A stretch of DNA of 64,000 bases, from the NCBI RefSeq assembly GCF_040115645.1, contig NC_089549.1, positions 4,402,001 to 4,466,000 of the forward strand, read 5' to 3'. The DNA comes from Euwallacea fornicatus (lineage: Eukaryota > Arthropoda > Insecta > Coleoptera > Curculionidae). Under the pieces are notes generated by a model. The model was given only the letters and a program-made list of their open reading frames with translations, was not told the origin of the DNA and did no database searches. The position numbers and the translations under genes are program-made. Shown here one piece after another: positions 45,667-56,180 of the stretch (the first letter of the stretch is position 1; each line of letters starts with the position of its first letter).

Positions 45667-46968
45667 AGATGATAAACAAATTTTCAAAAAAATGTGATTC
45701 TGGGAAGCCAAAAAAGTATTGGTTCACAAATAATACCTACAAAACAGAAAATCTAATTTAAGCCGAATTCATAATAATTATTAAAATCGACATTTTGACA
45801 CAAGCCCTTGGCATTCATGATTGCTTGAAGCCTTGTGGGCATTGATTCAACAAGAGTTCTGATTATTTTTGATCTAATTTCTGATCAATATTTTTGTCGT
45901 TTGGCAATTAACTTCTAATGGGACTGAATTTCAGTCCTCTTTAATTTGGTCTCTAAATGAGCCTATAAATTTCCAATGGGGTTTATGTCTGGTAACTATG
46001 GAGGAGTGGGAAGTAATCCACCTGCATTGTAAAGCAATCATTCATTGGTTATTTTGACAGTGTGTTTGTGGTCGTTGTCCTGTTTGAACAAATATGATTC
46101 CCGTATGCCCTGATTGATAGCACTTTCAGTCATGTTACCCCGAAGTATGTCAACATATTCAATAGCATTTTCATACCATCAAGTATGACAAAATTACGTA
46201 CTCCTGCAGTACTCATGCAACCCCAAAACCAAGATGTTGCCCCTTCCTGCTTAATAGTTGGCATGAAATTTATTGGACCTAATTCAATATTGGATTTTCT
46301 TCGGAAAAAACCTTTTCAAATTGAACTAGATATATTGTACTTACTCTCATCTGAAAGTAGAACATCTTCCCAAAAGAATAGTGACTTATTTGCATGTCTT
46401 AGTAAAATCTAAACGTTTTTTTTTTCAATTTTTTTTTGCTTATAAAAGGTTTTTTTTCGCATAGTTCTCCCTTTAGAACCAAATTCGTGGAGCCGATTTC
46501 TTACACTTTCTATACTGAGGGCTTTGCCAACATCTGTTCGAATCTCTTTGACAAGCTTTGGAGCACTTGTATTGGGATTTTTTGCCAACTTTCAGGATAT
46601 TTCGAATTTCACGCATAGCGATCTTTCTTGGATATCCACCACGCTTTAAATAATCAATTTAGTCATTTGTAAATTTTGATATAATGTATTGAACAGTATG
46701 AGTAATTTTAAGTATCTGCCCCATGTCTCGAAGACTTAGATTTTGGTCAAATAATATCAGTATTTGATCTTTTTGGACATTTCCTTTGACGATTGCACTG
46801 TTACTGATAATCCCATATAAATAATTGTTGTTACACAAAAAAACCTCAACAAATTTTAAAAACATGTTTACAAATTCTGAAAAAGAGGTATCTTGCAGGA
46901 ATGCTCTACCTGTATGAATACTTTTTGGCTTCCCAGATCATAACTTTTCGAAAATTTGTTTGTCATGT
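45667..46968 (-). mobile_element. Tc1-like element with both ends (1302 bp)
   Basis: The ends are AGATGATAAACAAATTTTC after TA (45665-45666) and, inverted, ACATGACAAACAAATTTTC before TA (46969-46970). The repeats run about 55 bp and also share CTGGGAAGCCAAAAA. A decayed Tc1-type transposase is on the minus strand between them. The length is that of a complete element. Confidence 0.86.
45785..46810 (-). pseudogene. Tc1-like transposase, degenerate
   Basis: From the N-terminus on the minus strand: GNVQKDQILILFDQNLSLRD and MGQILKITHTVQYIISKF (helix-turn-helix, near 46770-46670); GGYPRKIAM; the first Asp block FWEDVLLSDESKYNIS (near 46380); KQEGATSWFWGCMSTAGVRN (near 46230); a degraded second Asp block FKQDNDHKHT (near 46080); PDINPIGNL, where Glu should stand (PIE became PIG); and the C-terminal MESMPTRLQAVMNAKGL (near 45840). 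It has many stops and shifts, and loss of the catalytic Glu. It is a different Tc1 lineage from the one at 18002-19042. Confidence 0.83.
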
Positions 46969-47003
46969 TATTATTTTCGTTTCTTGCCATTATAAAAAAG
47001 TTC

Positions 47004-47085
47004 TCTCCTGTCTTCCTCGCACTTGCCAACTGCTTAATTGCCTTTCGCTCGTACTCACTAAAACTCCATGTAAAAAGCAGCGCAA
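47004..47085 (-). repeat. Dispersed repeat with conserved short ORF, copy C (5' part)
   Basis: The minus strand encodes WSFSEYERKAIKQLASARKT without a stop, the same core as copies A and B, then diverges. It is wedged between the end of a Tc1 element (46968) and the start of a mariner transposase relic (47118). Confidence 0.55.
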
Positions 47086-47089
47086 AAGG

Positions 47090-48180
47090 TACTGTCTACA
47101 CGCATCAGTTTGGTTCCTGCCAAAAATTGAGAGAAACGAAGTGCGTGCGATCATAAAATACTTCTCTATCAAAGGTTTAACGTCAAAAGAAGCGAAAGCT
47201 GAGTTAGATTCTACAATAGGCGATTCAATCCCATAATTTTGCACCGTTAAGTCAATGGTTACGAACTTCAAGCGTGGCAGAACCAGTACAAAAGGTGCCA
47301 CACCCCATGAAGAAAAACAAAGATGCCATTGCCAAAAAGCGCATCAAATTGTCTTAGGTGATTGGAGATTAAGGTTGGTTGAAATTGCTGACACTCTCTG
47401 AATACCTCAAGCACATCATATCCTGATCTAATTTTTAGGCATGAGAAACCTGTCTACAAGATGGGTGCCGCGTCTCTTGACGCTCAAACAAAAATTGAGT
47501 TATGCAATTATTTCGCGTCAATGTTTGAATAGGTTTCGAAAGAAAATCACTGATTTTCTGTATTGTTTCATTATGATATATCAAACATGGATTCATCATC
47601 ATTTTCCGGAAAGGAGGAAATTCGTCATTGTCCGCCGGAAGGATCTGTCCCGACAGCGGACAGCAGAGAGTCAACCCGTTCCAAAAGGAGTCAAAACTTT
47701 ATGACGAGTGTGTTTTGGGATTCCAAAGGGATTCGAAGCTTATAGAAGAAATACGTCGAAGAATTTTGGATACATGTCTTGGTTTGCTAAAAGAGAAATC
47801 CTGTTTCATCAGGATAACACACCATGTCACAAGTCTCATGCCGTGATGGATAAAATTGAAGAGTTGGATTTTCAAACACTGCCACATGCACCAAATTCAC
47901 CAGATTCGGCTCCATGTGATTTTAGTTCATTCCCGAACTAGAAAGAAAAGTTTTGCTGGTAAGAAATTTTGTGTCTGTTGAAGTGATATCAGCACCAAAA
48001 GCGTATTTTCAAGTTGGACAAATCTCCTTATAGCAATGACATAAATGTCTTGGAACGTCATTGGGCTAAGTGGTTTGAACCTTAGGGGGACTACGTAGAA
48101 AAATAAAATAATAATAATACATATTACGAATTTTTAAATTATTTTATTTTCAAAGCCGGAAACATTTCATCCCACTCTCG
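47090..48180 (+). mobile_element. DD34D mariner, left end unclear
   Basis: The right end is clear: the sequence ending CCCACTCTCG is followed by TA (48181-48182), and read inverted it is CGAGAGTGGGATGAAATG, of the ACGAG-type terminus used by several mariner subfamilies. The left terminal repeat was not found and may have been replaced by copy C of the dispersed repeat. The transposase relic between is nearly full length. Confidence 0.72.
47118..48106 (+). pseudogene. Mariner (DD34D) transposase, degenerate
   Basis: The plus strand keeps nearly the whole order of a classic mariner transposase. The N-terminus is KIERNEVRAIIKYFSIKGL, then MVTNFKRGRTSTKGATPHEE, IVLGDWRLRLVEIADTL, and GMRNLSTRWVPRLLTLKQK (47440). 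The first catalytic block reads MIYQTWIHHHFPE (near 47580), where the expected Asp before ETW is replaced. The second Asp is in LFHQDNTPCHKSHAVMDKIE (47810) and the third in SPDSAPCDF (47905), 34 residues apart. The end is HWAKWFEP, a stop, GDYVEK and the stop at 48104-48106. At least four frameshifts or stops are present, so it is inactive. Wording matches the group that includes the SETMAR-type mariners. Confidence 0.88.
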
Positions 48181-48182
48181 TA

Positions 48183-49184
48183 TAAAGAATGTCCAGATGA
48201 TTCTCATTCGCTCCTCCATTGTTCGGGAAATTGATAAATGTTACTATGGACGAATACCCCGGATATTGACGAACATTTTGACAGGGTGGCATCTATGCAT
48301 AAAGCAGACTAAAATCCTCTATTTCATTTTATGAGATAATGGTGTAAAATGTAGCTGGATTTACACCGGAGGGCTTTATCTATTTTGCAGCCGATTATGA
48401 TACAATATGGTTCATCGAGCGACTAAATAACGCACGACGTTATAACCAACAAGAGAATACAAAACTGTCTCTATTTTGTATCTATTTTGGAACAACTAAT
48501 GGAAGCGAGATGTTATAAATCATTAATGTAATACATTCGAAGGTAACAAGTAATTATATAATGTAATTGGCAGATTAGGAGAAAAGGCAATAAATTGAAC
48601 CTCCATTTCCTACCCTGCGTGAAATTTCGTAATAGCTGTACAGGGCGATGCAAATTCAAGGTCAATATGGGAATTGCGAAACTAATACGATATACAGCGT
48701 GGTCCCTAAAGACGTTCCGATATTTAAGATGCTGATTTTTGGATTACTTGAAGACGAAAATGTTATAAGTTATTAACAAAAATGTTCTAAAATGAATCGT
48801 TTACGAGATACAGGGTACTAAATGTTAAGAGAAATAAAAGTATGTTCTTCATATTTTCAAAATGGCGTAAAATATATTGTTAAAAATCGGTATTCCTACG
48901 CAGCAGTTCAACCAGTATATTTCCCTTCGATTCAAAGAAAAATGCTATAACCGAAGACATGCGCAATGGTTACCATGCTAATTCTTAAAGGCGACTGAGG
49001 TGTACACCACTGGTGTTGTATTTTCCTAATTGGATACATTTTTTTACATAATCGACTCGTAATACGCCAAAAATATCTCTTGTGTTTTTTTAATACAATA
49101 AGTCGTTTTTCGGAACAAATAGATACCTCGTTAAAAATCTGGATCGTCAGTATGCAGGTCACTGAATAGGTCGGGGAACAGTAG
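48183..49184. other. Non-coding stretch with unpaired element ends
   Basis: Terminus-like words lie at 48643 (TACAGGGCGATGC), 48692 (TACAGCGTGGTCCC) and 48811 (TACAGGGTACTAAATG), but I could not find their inverted partners. They may belong to the mariner fragments to the right. Confidence 0.4.
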
Positions 49185-49400
49185 ACCAAAATCATGGATG
49201 GCCACCCAAATCCCCGGTATTGAATTCCTTAGAGTATTTCCTATGAGAACATTTAAAACATTAGTTTACTCTACACCAGTTAATACTGTGGACCATCCAA
49301 GGCATCGTATAGGGGAGGTATGTGCGGTAATTCGCAATACCCTCTGGTATCTTTGAACGTGTTCGAGAGTCCATGAGAAACGGGATAGACGCACGTAAAG
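49185..49400 (+). pseudogene. Mariner transposase C-terminus, relic
   Basis: The plus strand reads GIEFLRVFPMRTFKTLVYST, PVNTVDHPRHRIGEVCAVIR, NTLWYL, a stop, TCSRVHEKRDRRT. It matches the C-terminal part of the mariner group ending T-L-V-Y-x-T-P-V-N-T and then V-I-R-N-T-P-G. The catalytic residues upstream are lost. Confidence 0.68.
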
Positions 49401-49431
49401 GGTGATACAATAAGTATGTAACATTTGAATT

Positions 49432-49890
49432 TTAAATAAAACACGGGTTTCTGTAGCAAAACACGGAAATCTCTATTGATTTAGAATATAGAAATTTGGA
49501 AATTAGGTGTGAAATAACACATCCGATAAATGGCCACAAAGGCTTCAGTGACAAAAATGCATTTTTTTTCACGAAATTTTGAACAACTCTTTCGCATAAA
49601 TGTGGCGGTAAATGTTTGATACAGCACTCAATTTCGGCATTCAATGCCTGGATGGCCTTAGGTTTGTCGGCATAAACACGACATTACAGAAAAAAAAAGA
49701 AAAAGTCAATAGGTGTTAGATCATAAGAACGCGTAGGCCAATTCTTGTTGCCACGGCGGAGGAGGACCCCACCAAGAAAACCCACGAGTAAGATCGACAA
49801 TGTTTGACGGGCAGTATGACAAGTGGCATCGTTTTGCTGATGTCTCCAAGAGCAACAACTTGCAATCGAGGCTCACATAGGGCGTTTACA
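49432..49890 (-). pseudogene. Mariner-like transposase core/C-terminus, relic
   Basis: The minus strand reads RHQQNDATCHTARQTLSILL, with the second catalytic Asp, then RGNKNWPTRSYDLTPIDFFF with the third. After a short A/T expansion it continues CRVYADKPKAIQALNAEIEC, CIKHLPPHLCERVVQNFVKK and a tail ending at 49432. The spacing of about 40 residues between the Asp residues and the Q-Q-D-G-A-T-C-H wording point to a mariner lineage other than the DD34D one at 47-48 kb. It converges on the relic at 49185-49400. Confidence 0.75.
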
Positions 49891-49899
49891 ATTATGCCG

Positions 49900-52280
49900 T
49901 TGTCAATTTTGTGTTTTTTTATTTCTGACCTCGACTCTGACTAATCGTAGTCTCGAATGGTTACGTGGGAAATTCAAATTTTTGAAATTTGGAAGCGTTT
50001 TGAGCCGAAGCGGCTCTAATTGGAAGATTAAAACGATTGCGGGATGATAACCGGTCTTGATTGCTACAACTTCCATGTAAAAGCTTTTCAATTGGATAAT
50101 CCGTGCAGGCGCAAGAAAATAAATACGGATTTCGTAAGTTAATCTCCTGTGTCCAGGGTTTGTCTGGACACTCGGCATAACATTTTCGTCTCAGAACAAT
50201 CTAAAGAATCGGCTCCTTAAGTGTCAGAACATCCTTAGGATCCCGCATTTGTAAAACGGATAGGTTCCGAACACTGTTTCGGTTTTATTTTGTCTCTGAA
50301 TTAGCGACATTTCTGAGATGAACGGAGTAATTTGATTAATCCTCCGCCTGCTTCCCCCATCTTTCTGCTCTTCTCCGTTCTTTTCATTTTCCGAGTTCTC
50401 TATCTCGAACAGCGTGCCGGAGAAGAGAGCTGCCCCACTGTCAGCTTTTCTAAAAGCGTGAAAAATTTTAATCAGATCTTTAGAAATACCAAAAACAAAA
50501 GTGCAGCAAATTTGTGCGCTGTCGTTGCAGTGTTGTGCGACGTGAAATTGTGTAGAAAAACTGTCCCTCGTCCATTTTCCACGAGTCTCGAAATTATCAG
50601 ATTAAAGAACGCTAAACCGGAACAAAGCAAACAGGCCACCATACGTATTTTGTTTAGTTGGGAGGAGGTAAATTCAATTGCTACCAGGGCAAAACAAACT
50701 GTCCCTAATAAAAGAAAAATAATGCCTCTGCAATTGTATTTTCTCTTTAAATTTACTTATTCCCCGGTTTTGGGGAGCGTCTGTGGCGATTTGCTTTGTT
50801 AAATGAACTATTTATATCCCCGAAAAGTGGAAACCGCGAACTCTATCTGCAGAATTTAAATTTTTCACCAGTCAGCCATAAAACCGAAGTCTTACTGCTT
50901 AGCAGTTTATGACGCAACGAGAACGGTCACGTTCGGAACTTTCAGCCTCATTTCCAGCCAATTACTTTGGCTGCATTTTAACGGATTTCAGAGAAATCGA
51001 TAAGAAACTGACTTTCAACTTATGTTATCGGCAATGTGGTAATTTGAGCGCCCTTGTCCCAAGGGCCGCCATTTTAGATCCTTCGCTGGCACAATCGTCA
51101 AATCTCCATTTTCGAGAAAGTTTTCATCGACTTTTTGTCAAAGATTAAGCTATCCCTTTGGCCTTATTGTTACGCTACCAATCCGGTTGAATTTTCCCCA
51201 GGATTCCTCTCTTATCTGGACCTTTATCACATTTCGTTCTCAGATAAACTGTCCGGCTTCCTTTTGCATTATATTACAGGGTATTCTTCTGTCGCTTGCA
51301 AGCCACGCGGGAGAAAATTCAAAATATGTCTGAATGTCAAGTACGAAATGCTAGAAGTTCACCCAATTTATTATTTACGTTAACTATTTAAACATTAAAC
51401 ATTGAAAATCAATTTCATTTCAACAACAGCTCGAGTAATTAATACTAAAAACAAAACAGTGCCTTTGCAGACAGTTTATACCGTGAGTTCGGAGGGAAAT
51501 TTATAAATTGAGAAAATGCATCGAACGGATTCTATGTCTTCACGACACCTTTGTTTAGTAACGACGAATAATTGTTGTTACAGTCACATGATTAATTTAA
51601 CATCTTCACGGTGACAGCCGCCAATGACAACAGTGACAGCGCGACCGACAGCCGTGGGAACAACGTGACACGAGAGCAATGACAAATGAAATAAAAATAT
51701 AAATGTTCCAGAAGGCCGCAATAAATTAAATAAATAATGGGAAAAGTCGCTATTCTGAGAGTGATTTGGCAAGAGGATTCATGATGTCTAAAAATATGGG
51801 ATGAGACAAAATTGAATGTAAAAATTTTTTAGGTCAAAATAACACTGTTTCTTCTTAAAAACTCGTGTAGCCTTAAAATGCACTCCTTTGGAGCTGCAGC
51901 CATCGAAATTTGGGCGAAAATTCGATTATATCAAATTGTGACAGGTCAAATTTCTCTATTCATTTTTTGATTTAAAAATGATGCAAAACTAATTTCAGAA
52001 GGTTTGGAGGGAGGTTTACGCGTAGCCCACATCTCATGTTTCTACCGAAAAACTCTAAATTTAACTATCATCATTTAATAGGCCACGAAAAAATTTAAAA
52101 AATTGAAAATTTTTCTTTTTTTTCATAAAACTAACAGTTTGCAAAAAATCGTTGGAAGATGAAAGAGTAATCTTATTAAAATGACAAACTAAAAAACTTG
52201 GCGCAGTGTGATTGTTACGACTCCTGATATTTTCGATTATTTTCTTTTTTGGATTTATTTTTCAAATTTTTTAAAATAAA
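49900..52280. other. Non-coding stretch, nothing assigned
   Basis: Contains the longest plus-strand ORF outside transposons (50332-50802, 156 codons). It has no recognised domain and no splice or repeat evidence. A short hairpin with core GCCCTTG/CAAGGGC lies at 51050-51066. Confidence 0.35.
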
Positions 52281-53010
52281 TTATCTTAATTGTTCGAGCA
52301 AATATCGAAAATGCCATTTTCCTGCTGCAATACAACCCTTCATTCTTCTCCGCATAGATTGCCGCACACGTCGTAACATGCCAGGATTGTTCTTTACAGA
52401 TCGGAAGGCGTCATTGAAGCGTTGTCGGAGAGCTTGGACCGAAGGCACTGGCCCTGCATTCGAAACTGAGGTTTTTCGGTATTCCAAAGAAGAAAACGAG
52501 TCCGATGGGGTGAAATCCGGGGAACGTGGGGGCCAACTAATTGGACCTGCCCAACCAGTCCACCAATTTCGAAACAACAAATTTAAATGAGGGCCCACTG
52601 TTATTCGAGAATGAGGGGGGCACTATCGTGCATTAACCCCATTTCCTGACGAATATTTAAAGGCACATTGTCGAATAAACCACGCAAGACGTTTTGTAAA
52701 AAGTCTAGGTATGTGTCACCATTTAAAGTTTCTGGGAAAAAATACCAATTAGTTCACCTCCAACAATTCCTGGCCATACGTTTACGCTGAACTGTTCCTG
52801 ACAGCGAGATTGTCTTGTCTTATGCGGATTTTCCAGTGCCCAAACATGGAGATTGTGATAATTCATCACGTCGTCACGCGTAAAGTGAGCTTTGTCGGTG
52901 AAAAGGATCCAAGATAAAAAATTGGATTCCTCGCTCACTTTTGATATCCCTACCTAGCGAACTGCAAATGTCGCGGACAATCTTGAGCATGAAAATCTTG
53001 AACGAGTTGG
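52281..53010 (-). pseudogene. Mariner transposase, most complete of its insect group here
   Basis: In order on the minus strand: HIQLVQDFHAQDCPRHLQFA (near 53005-52950); SEESNFLSWILFTDKAHFTR with the first catalytic Asp in FTDKA; NYHNLHVWALENPHKTRQ; FSVNVWPGIVGGELIGIF; LNGDTYLDFLQNVLRGLFD; the second Asp in LMHDSAP; WTGWAGPISWPPRSPDFTPS with the third Asp after TPS; then FNDAFRSVKNNPGMLRRVRQ, SMRRRMKGCIAAGKWHF and the stop near 52281. Frameshifts occur near 52740 and 52610. The N-terminal DNA-binding domain (above 53010) is absent. Confidence 0.86.
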
Positions 53011-53376
53011 ATATGGTTAATTTTTTATTTTAATGTTAAAAAAAAGAAAAAACCACGATATGCTAACGAGTAACGAAAACCAGGGAGAAAATTCAAGTAA
53101 ATTAAAATGTCAATAAAACTCTTTTACATAATTTTTGAAGCAAAAAGAAATAAAGCGCCTAAAAAAACAAGAGCTTACAAATTTCCATCAAATTCGATGA
53201 GTAACTCTGGTTAAAATTTGATGTAATCGATTTGTTCGCCCAACTTTCAATTACTCTAACTTTGAAGGGGTGAGTTTTAGGGCACAGATTTATAGAAGAA
53301 AAGAGTCTTATTGTGGTCTCAAGAATATTCTCTTAAAATGTGTGCACTCAATTTTTAATCACCCTGTATAGAGGTA

Positions 53377-54085
53377 TTACCAGTTTAAATTGGAACATAG
53401 AAATTATGCAAGTAGGAGAAACGCCGTGTAAGGTTTAATATGCCTCCGCCAAGGACCTACGAAATGCCTTTTCGGGGCTGGCAGTTGAAGTGGGCGGAGT
53501 CAGTCCAGATCTAGTTACGAGATCTCTCACCGTCTCCGAATTTTTACTGATATAAGTCCTCGTGATGGATTAAATTAGTTTCGAATTTTTACTTATTTAT
53601 AAATTATGGTATAATACCCAATTATAGAATAAATTGGATACGTCATTGATGAATATGATGGTCTAAATTCGCTGATATTTGTCTATGATCTTTTGGTGAG
53701 TCTGGGACTGGGCCGGCAACACCGGTTGAAGACACAAGATTAATTGTCAACAGAACGATTCGTTTATCCTTTAAAACGATATGGAAAATAAATTAATTAA
53801 AGTAGAGGACGTAAGAAATTTCGATTTTAACTCGCAAATGTATTGCGTTTTCGTTTTTTCTTTCATTCATTTACGTTGCTGTTTTTTCCTCTAATATATA
53901 TTTTTTTAATTCCACCGCCGTGAAGGCAACGAAATCGATACTGATCTAAAAATCGTAGTGATAACCCCGGCCGGACTGACTCTGCCCATTTCGTTATCAG
54001 TTTTTGTTGGACGCATATAAAACCTTAGTGGACCTTCTTCCACTTGCACGATTCCTATGTTCCGAATTGAACTGGTGATACCAGA
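53377..54085. repeat. Foldback-like inverted repeat pair
   Basis: The outer arms pair: GGTATTACCAGTTTAAATTG with GGTATCACCAGTTCAATTCG, then GGAACATAGAAATTATGCAA with GGAACATAGGAATCGTGCAA, and, about 120 bp in, GGGCGGAGTCAGTCC with GGGCAGAGTCAGTCC. The arm length is about 160 bp and the centre near 390 bp. No TA duplication is obvious and no coding sequence is seen, so the class is undetermined. Confidence 0.65.
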
Positions 54086-54593
54086 TCGGGTCTATCACTA
54101 AAAAATTCTATTTTTTAACAGAACTTAAAAACCTCTAATGAGGGAAAAGGTGTCAGGTACGCCACTGAATACAAACTCACCATCTCAAAATATTGTTAAT
54201 TGAACTATTGTTCTATTTCCTGTGATTGCCGGGTTACGGGGCCAGCTGCAAACGGAATACTTTTGAGAGACCCTGTATATCAGGCAGGAAACAATTTAGC
54301 TTTGTGGCAATGACACCATAAAATTTATCTTGAAAATAGGATCCGAAAGTGTGCAATCGGATTGCATCGATTTAGTATTACCATTTTGTCGATAACTCAT
54401 AAAGACGCCACCCTGTACAGAATATCAATGGTTTTTAACTAGGCCGGTGGTTCACATTCACGTTTCGTAAAATCTTGGACGAAACCCATCCAATATTGCT
54501 TAATGCTTAACGCCAATCCAGATTATTTATCTCTAATATCTTATCTTAGTTTGTCTTAGTCTTCTGTTAGTCAATTCAAAGCTGTGTATAGTA
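54086..54593. other. Non-coding stretch with two lone termini
   Basis: ACCCTGTATATCAGG near 54274 and CACCCTGTACAG near 54411 look like element right ends without left partners. No gene is supported. Confidence 0.35.
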
Positions 54594-54762
54594 TACAGGG
54601 TGAGTCGGGAGGATCGTGCCAAACTTCAGGAGCGTGTTGTACATGAAAAATAAATGTAAAAAAACTCAAATGTTGTTATTCGATTTTCGTTTGTTTACAA
54701 GTTATAGCGTAAATAAAATTAAAACATAAAGGTTAAGAAACATTTAGACGAAACGTTTCCTG

Positions 54763-55032
54763 GACGTTGGATGGGTCGTGGTGGCCCTATTAGTTGGCCT
54801 CCAAGGTCTCCAGACCTCACACCACTAGACTATTGTTTGTGGGGTTGGTTTAAAACTGAAGTGTACAGAGTAAAAGTGGACACTCAAGATACACTGCAGC
54901 TGCAGCATTAGAAATGCTGCAGCTGCTATTAAAGAAAGACATGAAACAATCAGGAGCGCAACGAATGCTCTTCATAGACGAAGCCGAAAATGTTTAGAAG
55001 TTAATGGCAATATTTTTGAACATTTACTATGA
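54763..55032 (+). pseudogene. Mariner transposase C-terminus with a hairpin in frame
   Basis: The plus strand reads RWMGRGGPISWPPRSPDLTP, then LDYCLWGWFKTEVYRVKVDT with the third catalytic Asp. It breaks at a perfect hairpin (54896-54926) and resumes in another frame: NAAAAIKERHETIRSATNAL, HRRSRKCLEVNGNIFEHLL and the stop TGA at 55030-55032. Everything before the third Asp block is deleted. The tail is the normal length for the family and runs almost to the right terminal repeat. Confidence 0.88.
54896..54926. other. Perfect 13-bp hairpin inside the transposase relic
   Basis: GCAGCTGCAGCAT, a 5-nt loop (TAGAA), then ATGCTGCAGCTGC. The right arm is the original alanine-rich coding sequence; the left arm looks like an inverted copy of it that also causes the frame break. 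Confidence 0.85.
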
Positions 55033-55224
55033 TATCCAAACGTTAATTTATGGAATTTCTTATGAAATTTATACATTTTTTTAATTTTATGTTTTAATTT
55101 TATTTACGCTATAACTTGTAAAGGGGAACGAAAATCGGATAACAACACTTGAGTTTTTGTACATTTATTTTTCATGTACAACACGCTCCTGAAATTTGGC
55201 ACGATCCTCCCCATTCACCCTGTA

Positions 55225-56074
55225 TAAAGCCCCCACCCTGTATAGTAATAAAGCCAAATGGATTTTATGTATGGAAACTAACACATACACAAATGCCCAC
55301 TATGCCAGTTCCAGCATCATCTAAACTGTTTCAGTTCGCTTTCAAAGTGAAACTGAATCTATTCAATGTTTAATAAAAAAAATGGAAACCGGTGTTATTT
55401 TGGATTGTTAAATGCCCGTCGGATTTCAAACTTCTATCAAACGCATATCCATTAAATCTCCAATCAAATTTTGCCTTTGAAATATTGGAGGGTTCATTTA
55501 CAGAGGTTGAAAAAAATTCTTATGCGTCGATAGGTGGTGGTTTTGGATTAAATTGATATCTGCAATTTTTCGAAGGTGGAAGATGACGTAACTGGTTAAG
55601 CTGTTATTATACAATGTTTTACTACGCCAAAACGGCACTTTAGGTATTTCTAACTTTACGTCTTACGAATGTCTTTTATCGGCAGTAATAATAGATAACT
55701 GTACATTGTACTGAGGCATTAAGTCATACACGAGCTTATTGTTAGAAAGCTCAAAGTTCTGAAAAAGTATGCAAATTTGTTGGAAAATTCGAATTGCCGA
55801 CTTGGTAATAGCGTGGTATTTCTTTTATAAAACATTTCCTTATACGAACTTGCTCTCGTAGTTGCAGGCAATTGAAAATGCCGCATTCAAAATGGACACT
55901 GCATAATCAATTTTGGAGTTCCCGGATAAAATCTAATATGTTGTATAATTCGTATAGATTATAGCGGATAAGATACTTACTTCCAAAAAAGGCTTACATT
56001 CTATTAAAATAAAGATCATTCTATTACGATAGAGATCAGTCTACCGAGGAGCATTTTGTGCGTCGAGTTAACAA
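55225..56074. other. Non-coding stretch, nothing assigned
   Basis: AT-rich, with no supported gene or paired repeat. Confidence 0.35.
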
Positions 56075-56180
56075 TACAGCAGACCCTCGATAATATAAAC
56101 TAATTCAAGCAAATTGTGGCTCACATTAGCGAATGCCATTTAAATAATAAACGATTTGTTAAAGAAATGTTTAATATATA

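Larger units (their letters stand above)
54596..55222 (+). mobile_element. Internally deleted mariner with 135-bp TIRs (627 bp)
   Basis: The ends are CAGGGTGAGTCGGGAGGATC after TA (54594-54595) and, inverted, CAGGGTGAATGGGGAGGATC before TA (55223-55224). The 135-bp arms (54596-54731 and 55088-55222) are about 90% alike by eye, sharing CAGGAGCGTGTTGTACATGA and ATAAAATTAAAACATAAA. Only the last third of a mariner transposase remains between them. The high arm identity suggests a comparatively recent insertion. Confidence 0.93.

Noticed and set aside
50332..50802. 156-codon plus-strand ORF, longest outside transposons, with a hydrophobic N-terminus
   Set aside because: No recognisable domain, antisense to the host gene direction, and composition like neighbouring non-coding DNA. 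Transcript evidence would be needed to revive it.
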